DNA of 64,000 nt from Sphingopyxis sp. Lineage in GTDB: Bacteria; Pseudomonadota; Alphaproteobacteria; Sphingomonadales; Sphingomonadaceae. The notes beneath the pieces are model-generated. The model saw nothing but the letters and a program-made list of their open reading frames with translations, was not told the origin of the DNA and did not search any database. The stretch is from assembly GCA_030145715.1 (NCBI GenBank), contig JAIXHQ010000003.1, forward strand, positions 117,210 through 181,209. Direction: 5' to 3'. Positions 36,050-44,961 of this stretch are shown here, piece by piece. Both the position numbers and the translations under genes were made by a program. The stretch's first letter is position 1, and each line of letters starts with the position of its first letter.

Positions 36050-37117
36050 TCAGGCGGCCTGCTGATGAACGCCATATTTGCGCATCTTTTCGATCAGCGT
36101 CGTGCGCTTCAGCGTCAGCAGGCGCGCGGCTTCGGAAATGATGCCGTCGGCAAGGTCGAGCGCGACATGGATCTGTTCCAGTTCGATCGTCTCAATCTCG
36201 CGCTTGAGGTCGATCGGGCGGCCCGGTGCAGGCGTTTTGGCATGCGGCGCGGCGCCCGCTGCAAATGCTGCGAAATCCTCTGCGCTGACCTGCACCGCGA
36301 CCGGGCTGCTGGGGACCGGCTGTCGCGGCGCAAGCGCGGCGGTGGGGTTCAGGAGCATGGCGGCATCTTCGAGACCCAGGGTCTCGCCACCATGGAGAAC
36401 GCTGGCGCGTTCCACGAAATTGCGTAGTTCGCGCACATTGCCGGGCCATGCATGTTGCATCAGCAGGGCCATCGCCGCATCGTCGAAGCGGCATTTGACG
36501 TCGGCCGGCATCTTGCGCTGAAAATGGCGGATAAGGGCGGGAATATCCTCGACACGGCTGGCAAGGCTGGGGACCTGCAGCACAACCACGCCGAGCCGGA
36601 AGAACAGGTCTTCGCGGAATTTGCCGTCGGCGATCGCGGCGCCCAGATCCTGGTGCGTCGCAGAGATCACGCGGACGTCGATGTTGCGCACTTCGCTGCT
36701 GCCGACGCGGACGATCGTCCGGTCTTCGAGCACGCGGAGCAGCTTCACCTGCATGTCAAAGCGCATGTCGCCGATTTCGTCGAGGAAGATCGTGCCGCCT
36801 TCGCTCGCCTCGAAATGGCCGATGCGGCGGGCGTGGGCGCCGGTAAAGCTGCCCTTTTCATGGCCGAACAATTCGGATTCGATGAGTTCGCCGGGAATGG
36901 CGCCGCAATTGATCGCGGCGAATGCCTGGCCGGCGCGCGTACCTTCGTCATGAATGGCACGGGCGACCAGCTCCTTGCCCGATCCCGACGGGCCGCAGAG
37001 CATGACCGACGCATTCGACCGCGCGACGCGGCGGATCATGTCGCGCAGCCGCGTGGCTGCGGCACTGTTGCCGATAATCAGCGCATCGAGCGCCGCATTG
37101 TTATTCCCCACAGTCAT
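36050..37117 (-). CDS. Sigma-54-dependent flagellar activator without receiver domain
   Basis: 355 residues. Only about 15 residues precede the AAA+ domain, so no receiver or sensor domain exists. Walker A GPSGSGKE (42-49), sigma-54 contact loop GSFTGA (89-94; most members have GAFTGA), Walker B GGTIFLDEIGDM, sensor region REDLFFRLGV, arginine-rich HAWPGNVRELRNFVERA, and a C-terminal Fis-type helix-turn-helix (ISEAARLLTLKRTTLIEKMR). Start 37117 has GGAG upstream. Its place among flagellar genes and the four -24/-12 promoters nearby make it the likely master activator (FlbD/FleQ-like role). Activity must be set by expression or a partner protein. Confidence 0.88.
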   Translation of the reverse strand: MTVGNNNAALDALIIGNSAAATRLRDMIRRVARSNASVMLCGPSGSGKELVARAIHDEGTRAGQAFAAINCGAIPGELIESELFGHEKGSFTGAHARRIGHFEASEGGTIFLDEIGDMRFDMQVKLLRVLEDRTIVRVGSSEVRNIDVRVISATHQDLGAAIADGKFREDLFFRLGVVVLQVPSLASRVEDIPALIRHFQRKMPADVKCRFDDAAMALLMQHAWPGNVRELRNFVERASVLHGGETLGLEDAAMLLNPTAALAPRQPVPSSPVAVQVSAEDFAAFAAGAAPHAKTPAPGRPIDLKREIETIELEQIHVALDLADGIISEAARLLTLKRTTLIEKMRKYGVHQQAA

Positions 37118-37218
37118 TTCGGTCTCCACCGCGCCCCCCAATTCGGCGCCCTTTCGGTGCAAACAGAGATTGACGAAAATGGTAAACAAAAGATTATTGG
37201 CCGGAAGATAACCCAATC

Positions 37219-37258
37219 AAAACGGCATTCTATTGCCATATTGGCATCAATAGTGCCG
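37219..37258 (-). terminator. Interrupted hairpin plus T-run after motB / before the activator gene
   Basis: On the minus strand, pairs CGGCA/TGCCG, CTATTG/CAATAG and CCA/TGG form a 14-pair stem with small bulges and an ATA loop, followed by TTTT. It lies 41 bases after the motB stop and about 100 bases before the activator start. It fits a terminator of motAB; the inner TGCCATATTGGCA (37234-37246) and a similar TGCCG-N6-CGGCA (37283-37298) could alternatively be operators. Confidence 0.5.
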
Positions 37259-37298
37259 CAAAACCGTTATCATCCTCCAATATGCCGCCATATCGGCA

Positions 37299-38159
37299 CT
37301 AATTATCGGGTGAGGTTCGCCAGCCGAGCGTGATCGAAATGCGGCGGTTGCGCGGATCGAGCCGGTCGGCCGGGACATAGGGTTCGCGATCCGCGACACC
37401 TTCGATGCGGGCAAATCGATTTCCACCAACGCCGCGGAATTCCAGATAGTTCCGAACCACCTCTGCGCGGTCGACCGACAACCGCCAATTGTTCGTGCCC
37501 GACTTGACCGACCAGGGGGCCGCGTCGGTGTGGCCGCGGATCATCACCTGGTTGGTGACGTCGGCCACGGGTTTCGCGATTTCGCCGAACAGCCGCGCGC
37601 CTTCCGGCGTCAACTGGCTGGTGCCCATCGCGAACATCGAAAAATCGGCGTCGTCGATGACGTCGATACGCATCCCTTCGACCGTTTCGGTAAAGCGCAG
37701 ATTGCGCGCGAGGCGTTTCAGGTCGCCGCGTTGCTGTATCCGTTCCATCAGCGACTTGGCCACCTGCTGGAACTTCATCTTCTCCGTCTCGCGGCCCGAC
37801 GCTTCCTTGGGGCCACCGACGACATCGCGCGGAATCGTGATCGATCGCGACCCTGTCTGCCCCGCGGCATGGGGATAATCGTCGGCGGACACGATCGAAT
37901 CGCCGCCGAACACGCCGTTCGACCCGGCGCTGCCCTGTTTCGTTTCGATGATCGTCGGCGCGAAATAATCCGCCAGCGCCTTGCGCTGCTTTTCGTTCGT
38001 CGCGCCGAGCAGCCACATCAAGAGGAAAAAGGCCATCATCGCGGTCACAAAGTCGGCATAGGCCACTTTCCACGCGCCGCCATGATGGCCGCCGTGCGCT
38101 TCCTGAATGATCTTCTTGACGATGATCGGGCGCGGTGGGGTATTCGGACGCGCAGCCAT
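37299..38159 (-). CDS. motB: MotB, stator protein
   Basis: 286 residues. Single membrane helix with the proton-binding Asp36 (AYADFVTAMMAFFLLMWLL), plug region, and OmpA-like peptidoglycan-binding domain (VMIRGHTDAAPW; NWRLSVDRAEVVRNYLEFRG; PRNRRISITLG). The canonical alanine/leucine pattern near Asp36 suggests a proton-driven stator. Start overlaps the motA stop (TGATG). Confidence 0.95.
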   Translation of the reverse strand: MAARPNTPPRPIIVKKIIQEAHGGHHGGAWKVAYADFVTAMMAFFLLMWLLGATNEKQRKALADYFAPTIIETKQGSAGSNGVFGGDSIVSADDYPHAAGQTGSRSITIPRDVVGGPKEASGRETEKMKFQQVAKSLMERIQQRGDLKRLARNLRFTETVEGMRIDVIDDADFSMFAMGTSQLTPEGARLFGEIAKPVADVTNQVMIRGHTDAAPWSVKSGTNNWRLSVDRAEVVRNYLEFRGVGGNRFARIEGVADREPYVPADRLDPRNRRISITLGWRTSPDN

Positions 38160-39022
38160 CAGCGGCCTCGCATCCCGTCGAACACCTCAGCAAAGCTGGG
38201 CTGGTTGGCATGGTCGACGCCCGAACGTGCCGCTTCGATCACCAGCGGTTGCGGATGGCCGTGGAGCGATGCGATGATGAGCTGTTTGACGGTGTGATAG
38301 ATGGCGTTGTCGCTTTCGATCACCGCCTTGGCGCGCGTCGCAAAAGGCCCGACAAGGCCATAGGCGAGCAGCACGCCGAGGAAGGTGCCGACAAGCGCGG
38401 AACCGATCATGCCGCCCAGGATCGCCGGCGGCTTGTCGATCGACCCCATCGTCTTCACCACCCCCAGCACCGCCGCGACGATGCCCAGCGCGGGCAGCGC
38501 GTCGGCCAGGTTCTGCAACCCGTCGGCGGGCTTCATGCTGTGATGATTGTGGCTTTTGAGCGCATTGTCCATCACCTCTTCGACCGCATGGGGATCGAGC
38601 GTACCCGACGAGACCACGACAAGGCGCAGCGTGTCGCAGATCAGATGGACGAGCGTGTCGTCCTTCAACAGCTTGGGATATTGCTGAAAGATGGTGGAAT
38701 TTTTCGGATCCTCGATATGCGGTTCGACCGCGACCGGTCCCTCGGTCCGCATCATCTTCATCAACGTCGAGACAAGCAGGATGCAGTCGAGATAGTCCTG
38801 CTTCTTATATTGCGGCCCCTTGAACACCTTGCCCAGTCCGCCGCCGAGTGCTTTCAGATCCGCGCCGGAATTGCCGATGATAAGCGAGCCGAGCGCCGCC
38901 CCGCCGATGATGAGCATTTCATGCGGCAGCGCCTCCATGACAGGGCCAAGATTGCCCCCGGTCAGCGCAAAGCCCCCGAAAACCAGCAGGATGAGAACCA
39001 CGATGCCGACGACGGGAAACAT
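38159..39022 (-). CDS. motA: MotA, stator ion-channel protein
   Basis: 287 residues, four membrane helices; ExbB/MotA domain with SKPADGLQNLADALPALGIV-like block (PADGLQNLADALPALGIVAA) and GSALVGTFLGVLLAYGLVGP. Cytosolic loop holds the charged residues that face FliG. Sigma-28-type promoter at 39093-39119; forms an operon with motB. Confidence 0.95.
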   Translation of the reverse strand: MFPVVGIVVLILLVFGGFALTGGNLGPVMEALPHEMLIIGGAALGSLIIGNSGADLKALGGGLGKVFKGPQYKKQDYLDCILLVSTLMKMMRTEGPVAVEPHIEDPKNSTIFQQYPKLLKDDTLVHLICDTLRLVVVSSGTLDPHAVEEVMDNALKSHNHHSMKPADGLQNLADALPALGIVAAVLGVVKTMGSIDKPPAILGGMIGSALVGTFLGVLLAYGLVGPFATRAKAVIESDNAIYHTVKQLIIASLHGHPQPLVIEAARSGVDHANQPSFAEVFDGMRGR

Positions 39023-39092
39023 ATGCGAGCAACTCCATTGGGAAGCCGGTTATCGAAGCCGGTCCCCCGTCAATTCGGGGACGTCTTGATGT

Positions 39093-39119
39093 TTAACGAC
39101 AGGCGCGCCGGAAAATTGA
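39093..39119 (-). promoter_or_regulatory. Sigma-28-type promoter of motA-motB
   Basis: Minus strand TCAATTTT-N11-GTCGTTAA, six of eight bases agreeing with GCCGATAA in the -10 and the same spacing as the other three class-III promoters here. About 70 bases upstream of motA. Confidence 0.55.
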
Positions 39120-39125
39120 GGGCCG

Positions 39126-39956
39126 TCAGCCTAAAATATCGAATAAGGTCTGGCGGTTGATCCTGGCGAAGGCGGTCTGGGCGGCCTGCCGGGTCAAATC
39201 CTGGGCGTTAAGCTGGGCGATCGCGACCTCCAGATCGGTTTCCTCGACCGTCGAACGTTCTTCCTTGAGCGTGATGCCGCGCGTCGCGAGCCCATCGCGG
39301 ATGCGATCAAGACGCGCCCCCGAAAGGCCGATTTCGGCCCGTTTGTCGGCGGTCTGGCTGATCGCGGTGGCGAGCACGCCGAGCGACGCGGTCATGCCGG
39401 CCTTGTTCCCGGCGGCGACCGCCGTCGCGGCGTCGCGGATCCCCGTCGACAGGCTGTTACCGCCCATGACAAAGACATTGGCGGCCGAAGGGACGGGCGC
39501 AAAGGTCACGTCGGAATCGAACCGCATGACCCGCGCGGTGCCAGTCGCGAACACTGGTTCGCCATTCGCATCGCGCGTCGCCGTCAGCGCATCCAATTCG
39601 TCGGCGATCGTGCGGAGTTCGGCGGCAATCGTGGCGCGGTCGGCGGGGTTCGCCGTATCGCTCGACGCCGCAATCGTCAGTTCACGCGCGCGCGTCATCA
39701 GATCCCCGGCCGATTTCATCACGCCATCGGCCTGTGACACGAGCGCCGCGGCCGAATTGATATTCGCCGACCAGGCGGTCATGCTCGCCTGCGTTGTGCC
39801 GATCGTCGCGATGCGCCGCGCCGCGACCGGATCGTCGGACATGCGAAGCAGCTTCTTGCCGCCCGAAATCTGGATCTGCGTCCGTTCGAGCGCGTCGGTG
39901 AGTTTCTGTTGGCGCGCGATTTCGCGCGTCATGCGATTGCCAACGGCGTTAATCAT
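39126..39956 (-). CDS. flgL: FlgL, hook-filament junction protein (HAP3)
   Basis: 276 residues, flagellin-like ends (RMTREIARQQKLTDALERTQ; ISGGKKLLRMSDDPVAARRI; LTRQAAQTAFARINRQTLFD). Last gene of the flgB-L operon, 13 bases after flgK. Good AAGGCAGG before ATG. Confidence 0.92.
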   Translation of the reverse strand: MINAVGNRMTREIARQQKLTDALERTQIQISGGKKLLRMSDDPVAARRIATIGTTQASMTAWSANINSAAALVSQADGVMKSAGDLMTRARELTIAASSDTANPADRATIAAELRTIADELDALTATRDANGEPVFATGTARVMRFDSDVTFAPVPSAANVFVMGGNSLSTGIRDAATAVAAGNKAGMTASLGVLATAISQTADKRAEIGLSGARLDRIRDGLATRGITLKEERSTVEETDLEVAIAQLNAQDLTRQAAQTAFARINRQTLFDILG

Positions 39957-39969
39957 GATCCTGCCTTCC

Positions 39970-41295
39970 CTACAGCGAGCTCAGGAGTGTCTGCATCGTT
40001 TCGCGCGCGACCTGAATCGTACGCGCGGCGGCCGAATAGGCCTGCTGAAACCGCAACAGTTCGGCGGCTTCGGTGTCGAGGTCGATCTGGCTGACATTGT
40101 CGCGCGCCGCGGCCGACGCGTCGGCGCGCGTTGCGGCGGCGGCATTCTGTGCGCGCACCGCCGACACCGACTGCGCCTGTGTCGCAAGATAGCCCGACCA
40201 GCGCGCTTCGGGATCATTCGCCCCGCGCATCGTTCCGATCGCGAGCATATTGCCGTTGCTGCCCGATGCGTTCGCCGCCGCCACCTGATCAGGGGTCAGC
40301 GCCGCCGCAGTCAGCGTCGCGGCGGTGGTGCCGGTGAACAGCGGCTGGCCCGGATTGCCATTGGCATCGATGCCCGCCTGTTGCGCGGCGTTGAGCTGCG
40401 CCGAAAAGGACGCCGCCATCGTATCCAGTGACGCGCGCTGATCGGCAACCTGGTTCGACGCCTCCGACAACCCCGCCAGCGAGCCGGTGGAAATCGCGAG
40501 CGGCGAGCCGCCGACGCTGAACGACAGGCGCCCATCCGCGGCTGCCGTTACCGTGACTGGGTTCACGACACCGCCCCCGACGAGAAGGTCGCCCGACCCG
40601 CCCGCGCGTAGCGTTACCGCGCCATTATTGTCGAATGTCGCGCTGACCCCCGCCTGCGACGACAATGTGTCGAGCAGCCGGTCGCGTTCGTCGAGCAGGC
40701 TTGCCTCGTTCGTCGATCCGGGCCGCGCCTTGCGCAGGCCGATATTGATCTGTTCGAGCGCGTTCAGGTTCGCATTAAACTGTTCCGTCGCGCTGTTCGC
40801 GGCGCCCTCTATCCCGTTCCCCAACTGGTCGAGCTGTTTCGCGGCGGCGCGGAATCCCGATGCAATATCGTCGACCGATTGCAGAAACTGCGCGCGCAGC
40901 GTGCGGTTCGACGGATCGGCGGTGAGTTGATCGGCGGTCGTGTACAGCTTGGTCAGGCCGGTCTTGATGCCATTGCTATCGTCACTGAGCGCGCTTTCGA
41001 CCTTGTCCAGCCAGGACAGCTTGGTCGCCGACCGGCCGGCATCGCCGGACGTAATCCGCGAATCCTCGATCAGCCACTGGTCGACCGAACGGTCGATGCC
41101 GCGAATTTCGACGCCGCCGGGATTGGTGTTGCCGCGATAGAAGACCGAGTTGCCGCCACCGACGGCCTCCATCATCTCCAGACGGCGGCGCGCATATCCG
41201 GGGGTCTGGGCGTTGGCGATATTGTCGCCCACCGTCGCCAGCGCGCGCGAATAGGCCTTGAGCCCGCTATAGCCGATGCCGAGCAGGTCACTCAT
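39970..41295 (-). CDS. flgK: FlgK, hook-filament junction protein (HAP1)
   Basis: 441 residues. N-terminal GYSGLKAYSRALATVGDNIA, NAQTPGYARRRLEM, and C-terminal EAAELLRFQQAYSAAARTIQ. Joins hook to filament with FlgL. Start overlaps the flgJ stop by ATGA. Confidence 0.94.
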   Translation of the reverse strand: MSDLLGIGYSGLKAYSRALATVGDNIANAQTPGYARRRLEMMEAVGGGNSVFYRGNTNPGGVEIRGIDRSVDQWLIEDSRITSGDAGRSATKLSWLDKVESALSDDSNGIKTGLTKLYTTADQLTADPSNRTLRAQFLQSVDDIASGFRAAAKQLDQLGNGIEGAANSATEQFNANLNALEQINIGLRKARPGSTNEASLLDERDRLLDTLSSQAGVSATFDNNGAVTLRAGGSGDLLVGGGVVNPVTVTAAADGRLSFSVGGSPLAISTGSLAGLSEASNQVADQRASLDTMAASFSAQLNAAQQAGIDANGNPGQPLFTGTTAATLTAAALTPDQVAAANASGSNGNMLAIGTMRGANDPEARWSGYLATQAQSVSAVRAQNAAAATRADASAAARDNVSQIDLDTEAAELLRFQQAYSAAARTIQVARETMQTLLSSL

Positions 41296-41621
41296 TTCAC
41301 CCCTCCCCCGGACCGGTCGGCAAGATCCGCGAACTGGCCGCGAAACTGCCGTTCGACCATGTCGGCGATGCCGAACTGGCGCATCCCGGCCAGGCTGTCG
41401 GCGGTGCGCGCGTCGGCCATTTCACGGAAATTGTCGGTCGCGCTCGACCCAAAGATGTCGTCGCCCAGCTTTGCCTGCCGCATCGAGGACATCAACTGGC
41501 GCAGGATCACGGCCTCGAACGCTTCGGCCGCCTTGCGAAGGCCGCCATCACCGCCCCCGGCGGCCGAGGGCGTCGGCGCCGAAAGCGGCGTGCGCGACAC
41601 GGAGGATGTGGGCGTCCTCAT
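41292..41621 (-). CDS. flgJ: FlgJ, rod-capping domain only
   Basis: 109 residues. Only the rod-cap domain is present (AAEAFEAVILRQLMSSMRQA; DNFREMADARTADSLAG; GIADMVERQF). The C-terminal peptidoglycan hydrolase domain of enterobacterial FlgJ is absent; a separate transglycosylase gene lies at 48482-49309. Start overlaps the flgI stop. Confidence 0.9.
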   Translation of the reverse strand: MRTPTSSVSRTPLSAPTPSAAGGGDGGLRKAAEAFEAVILRQLMSSMRQAKLGDDIFGSSATDNFREMADARTADSLAGMRQFGIADMVERQFRGQFADLADRSGGGVK

Positions 41622-42727
41622 ATGATTACCAGTTCCGCTGTGAGCGCGCCGGCCTGGCTCAGCGCCTCCAGGATGGCGACAAGGTCGCCGGGAGGAACGC
41701 CCATGCGATTGATCGCATCGACGAGTTCGGAAAGCGACGCGGTCTGTTTGACCAGCATCACGGGGCGATAATCCTCTTCGACGTCGATGTCGCTGGACTG
41801 TTCGACCGCGGTCTCACCCCGGCTGAAGGGCGCGGGCTGCACGACCCGTGGCGATTCCTTGATCGATACGGTCAGCTTGCCCTGCGTCACCGCAGCGGTG
41901 CCGACACGAACCGCGCCATTGATGACGACGGTGCCGGTGCGCGCATTGACGATGACCTTTGCGGGCGGCTCGGCGCGCTGGACGCCCAGATTTTCGATCC
42001 GCGAGATCAGCCGCATACGTTCGTCGCCGCCGCCGCTCGCGCGGATGGCAATGCTCGCGCCGTCCAGCATCGTCGCCGATCCGGGGATCGCGGCATTGAT
42101 TGCGTCGGTCACGCGCTTGGCATTGGTCGCATCGAATTGGTGAAGGTTGAACGTCAGTTCGCTGCTCGTGGCAAAGCCGGTATCGACCGCGCGCTCGACC
42201 GTAGCGCCGCCGGCGATCCGGCCGCTCGACGGGACGTTGACGGTCAGTTTCGACCCGTCCGCCGCATCGACACCTAGGCCGCCGATGACGAGATTGCCCT
42301 GCACCATCGCATAAATCTGTCCATCGGCGCCATAAAGCGGCGCGAGCACCAGCGTCCCGCCGCGCAGGCTTTTGGATTTTCCGATCGCCGACACGGTGAC
42401 GTCAAGACGCTGGCCGGGCTTCGCAAAGGGTGGCAGCTCGGCGGTAATCATCACCGCCGCCGCGTTTTTCAGCGACGGATTGACCCCCGGCGGCAGCGTC
42501 AGGCCGAAACGCGACACCGCGCCCTTCATGCCCAGCGTCGAATAATCGAGGCTGTCGTCGCCGGTGCCCGCCAGGCCGACGACGATACCATAGCCGGTGA
42601 GTTGGTTGGCACGCAGGCCCTGAAACTGGCCCATGTCCTTGATACGTTCGGCCTGTGCGGGCGCCGCCAAGGCGAAGCTTGCGAACAGAAACGCGATAAG
42701 GGTGAACAGGGTCGGACGCTGGGTCAC
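41618..42727 (-). CDS. flgI: FlgI, P-ring protein
   Basis: 369 residues, Sec signal peptide (AFLFASFALAAPAQA), then the family sequence RIKDMGQFQGLRANQLTGYG, GTGDDSLDYSTLG, and the end VAILEALSQAGALTAELVII. Start codon is GTG at 42727 with GAGG upstream. Forms the periplasmic P ring with help from FlgA. Confidence 0.94.
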   Translation of the reverse strand: MTQRPTLFTLIAFLFASFALAAPAQAERIKDMGQFQGLRANQLTGYGIVVGLAGTGDDSLDYSTLGMKGAVSRFGLTLPPGVNPSLKNAAAVMITAELPPFAKPGQRLDVTVSAIGKSKSLRGGTLVLAPLYGADGQIYAMVQGNLVIGGLGVDAADGSKLTVNVPSSGRIAGGATVERAVDTGFATSSELTFNLHQFDATNAKRVTDAINAAIPGSATMLDGASIAIRASGGGDERMRLISRIENLGVQRAEPPAKVIVNARTGTVVINGAVRVGTAAVTQGKLTVSIKESPRVVQPAPFSRGETAVEQSSDIDVEEDYRPVMLVKQTASLSELVDAINRMGVPPGDLVAILEALSQAGALTAELVII

Positions 42728-42741
42728 TTCAAATTCCTCGG

Positions 42742-43401
42742 TTAAAAGGGGCTGACGATCGAGAAGAAACGCTGCAGCCAGCCCTGGCGGCTCGCGCGGG
42801 CGATCTCGCCCTTGCCGACGTAACGGATGTTCGCATTGGCGACGCGGGTGGACAGGACGCGGTTATCGGGTCCGATGTCGATCGCGCGGACGATGCCCGA
42901 AATCTGGACGCGTTCGTCGCCGCGATTGAGCGTGAGCAGCTTTTCGCCGCGCACGAACATCGTGCCGTTGGGATAGACGGCGGCGATCGTCACGCTGACT
43001 TCGCCGGACAGCGCGTTCGATTGCGATGCGTCGCCCTTGCCTTTGAACTGCTGGCCGCCGCCCGCCGCAATATCGCTCGGGTTGAACAGCGACAGCGGCC
43101 CCGTGGTGGGCGGCATCAGGCCGATGCTGCCGTCGCGCTGGGTTCCTGCGGCGTTGCTTTTCGTCGCGGCGGTGCGTTCGGTGAGCTGGATCGTGATGAT
43201 GTCGCCGACCCGGCCCGCGCGGCCGCCGGACGTAAGCGGAACATAGGAACCCTGAAAGATCGACCCATTGGCAGGCGGCGGGGCCGGCGGCAGCGGCATC
43301 GTCGCCGCAAAGGCGTCGGGCGGCAGCTTGTCCCTCGCCTGCACCGCAAGCGGCGCGAGCGCAAGGGCAAGGATCGCCAGGCTAGAGAGTCTGCGTCGCA
43401 T
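42742..43401 (-). CDS. flgH: FlgH, L-ring protein without a lipobox
   Basis: 219 residues. L-ring family blocks are clear (NGSIFQGSYVPL; GDIITIQLTERTAATKSNAA; FKGKGDASQSNALSGEVSVT; RYVGKGEIARASRQGWLQRF). The N-terminus is a signal-peptidase-I type leader (SSLAILALALAPLAVQA-RD) and the protein has no cysteine, so it cannot be the usual N-terminal lipoprotein. Starts within the end of flgG (20-base overlap). Confidence 0.9.
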   Translation of the reverse strand: MRRRLSSLAILALALAPLAVQARDKLPPDAFAATMPLPPAPPPANGSIFQGSYVPLTSGGRAGRVGDIITIQLTERTAATKSNAAGTQRDGSIGLMPPTTGPLSLFNPSDIAAGGGQQFKGKGDASQSNALSGEVSVTIAAVYPNGTMFVRGEKLLTLNRGDERVQISGIVRAIDIGPDNRVLSTRVANANIRYVGKGEIARASRQGWLQRFFSIVSPF

Positions 43402-44170
43402 TTTTCATCATCTCGTCGGTGGCGGAGATCATCTTGGAATTGACCTCATAGGCGCGCTGCGTCTCGATCATGTCGACCAGTTCCTCGACGACGTTCACGT
43501 TCGATCCCTCCAGCATCCCGCCGCGCAGCGAACCGCGCCCTTCGATCCCCGCGGCGCCGACCTGCGGCGCCCCCGATGCCAGCGTTTCCACCAGCATGTT
43601 GTTGCCGATCGACTGAAGCCCGGCCGGATTGGCAAAGCGGGCGATTTCCAGCCGGCCCAGTTCGGTCACGCCGTCCTGTCCCGCGATGGTGGCCGATATG
43701 GTGCCGTCGGCGCCGACCGAGATGCCGGTCGCGTTTTCGGGAAACTGAACCTGCGGCTGAACCGGCTTGCCGTCCGACGTGACCAACGCGCCCTCGGGCG
43801 AACGGCCGAAATTGCCGGCGCGGGTATAACCGATGCGCCCGTCGGGCATCTGGACCTGAAAGAATCCGGGGCCGTCGATGGCGATGTCGAGCGAGTTGCC
43901 CGTCGTGGAAAAGCTGCCCTGCGTGTCGATGCGCGACGTGCCCGCAAGCGTGACGCCGGTGCCAAGGTTGAGCCCCGTGGCATAGCGGTTCTGTGCCGTG
44001 GAGGGCGCCCCCGGCGCGGTCATCAATTGATAGCTCAGCGTTTCAAAATTCGCGCGGTCGCGCTTGAAACCCGTGGTGTTCACGTTGGCGAGATTGTTCG
44101 CGATGACCTGCATGCGAAAATTCTGGGCGTCGAGCCCCGTGCGCGCGACTTTTAATGCTCCGAAGCTCAT
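43382..44170 (-). CDS. flgG: FlgG, distal rod protein
   Basis: 262 residues, full length. SFGALKVARTGLDAQNFRMQ at the N-terminus, VIANNLANVNTTGFKRDRAN, LDIAIDGPGFFQVQMPDG, C-terminal VEELVDMIETQRAYEVNSKM. AAGGAG eight bases before ATG. Confidence 0.95.
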   Translation of the reverse strand: MSFGALKVARTGLDAQNFRMQVIANNLANVNTTGFKRDRANFETLSYQLMTAPGAPSTAQNRYATGLNLGTGVTLAGTSRIDTQGSFSTTGNSLDIAIDGPGFFQVQMPDGRIGYTRAGNFGRSPEGALVTSDGKPVQPQVQFPENATGISVGADGTISATIAGQDGVTELGRLEIARFANPAGLQSIGNNMLVETLASGAPQVGAAGIEGRGSLRGGMLEGSNVNVVEELVDMIETQRAYEVNSKMISATDEMMKNATQTL

Positions 44171-44182
44171 GTCTTCGTCTCC

Positions 44183-44926
44183 TTATCGAGGCAATTGCAT
44201 CAGATTGGCGGTCGCGCTGTCCATGTCGCGCGCGCTGCTGATGAGCTTGAGTTGAGAATCCCATTCCTTGCTGGCTTCGATCATGCCGATCAGCGTCGCG
44301 GTGGCCGCGACGTTGGAGCCTTCGAGCGAGCGGGCCGTAAGCCGCGCCTCGGGATCGTCGGGCAAAAGCCCGCCGCCCTTGACGCGGAACAGGCCGTCCA
44401 GCCCCTTGGCGATGTCCGATCCGGTCGGCGTGACCAGCCGCAGCCGGTCGATTTCCTGCGGATTGGCGGCATCGCCGCCCGCCGGAACGATCCACAGGCG
44501 GCCCTGCGCGTCAATGTTCATCGAATCCGCGGGCGGAATGACGATCGGACCCTGGCCGCCCTGAACCGGATAGCCGTCGCCGGTCACCAGCAGTCCGCTG
44601 GCCGAAAGCTGAAGATCGCCGCGCCGCGTATAGGCCTGTTCGCCGTCGGGCGCCTGAACCATCAGCAGCGCGTCGCCTTCGAGCGCGACGTCCAGATCGC
44701 GCCCGGTCGCGGTGACCGGCCCCTTGTCCATCGCCGCGCCCAGCACCTCTTCGGAGGTCATCGCACGGGTCGTAAAGCCCGACCCGTCGAGCCACAGCGA
44801 CTGCGCTTCCGCGATTTCGGCGCGAAAGCCCGGCGTCTGCGCATTCGCCAGATTGTTGGCGAGCGCCGTCTGCCGGGACATGCTGCCCCGCATCGCGGTC
44901 AGGCTGGTATAGATGAGGCGGTCCAT
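44183..44926 (-). CDS. flgF: FlgF, proximal rod protein
   Basis: 247 residues. MDRLIYTSLTAMRGSMSRQT, NNLANAQTPGFRAEIAEAQS, DVALEGDALLMVQAPDG, C-terminal ATATLIGMIEASKEWDSQLK. GGGAGA upstream of ATG; 12 bases before flgG. Confidence 0.94.
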   Translation of the reverse strand: MDRLIYTSLTAMRGSMSRQTALANNLANAQTPGFRAEIAEAQSLWLDGSGFTTRAMTSEEVLGAAMDKGPVTATGRDLDVALEGDALLMVQAPDGEQAYTRRGDLQLSASGLLVTGDGYPVQGGQGPIVIPPADSMNIDAQGRLWIVPAGGDAANPQEIDRLRLVTPTGSDIAKGLDGLFRVKGGGLLPDDPEARLTARSLEGSNVAATATLIGMIEASKEWDSQLKLISSARDMDSATANLMQLPR

Positions 44927-44961
44927 CTGGATTCTCCCGGCAGGCGGCGTTCAGATCAGGA

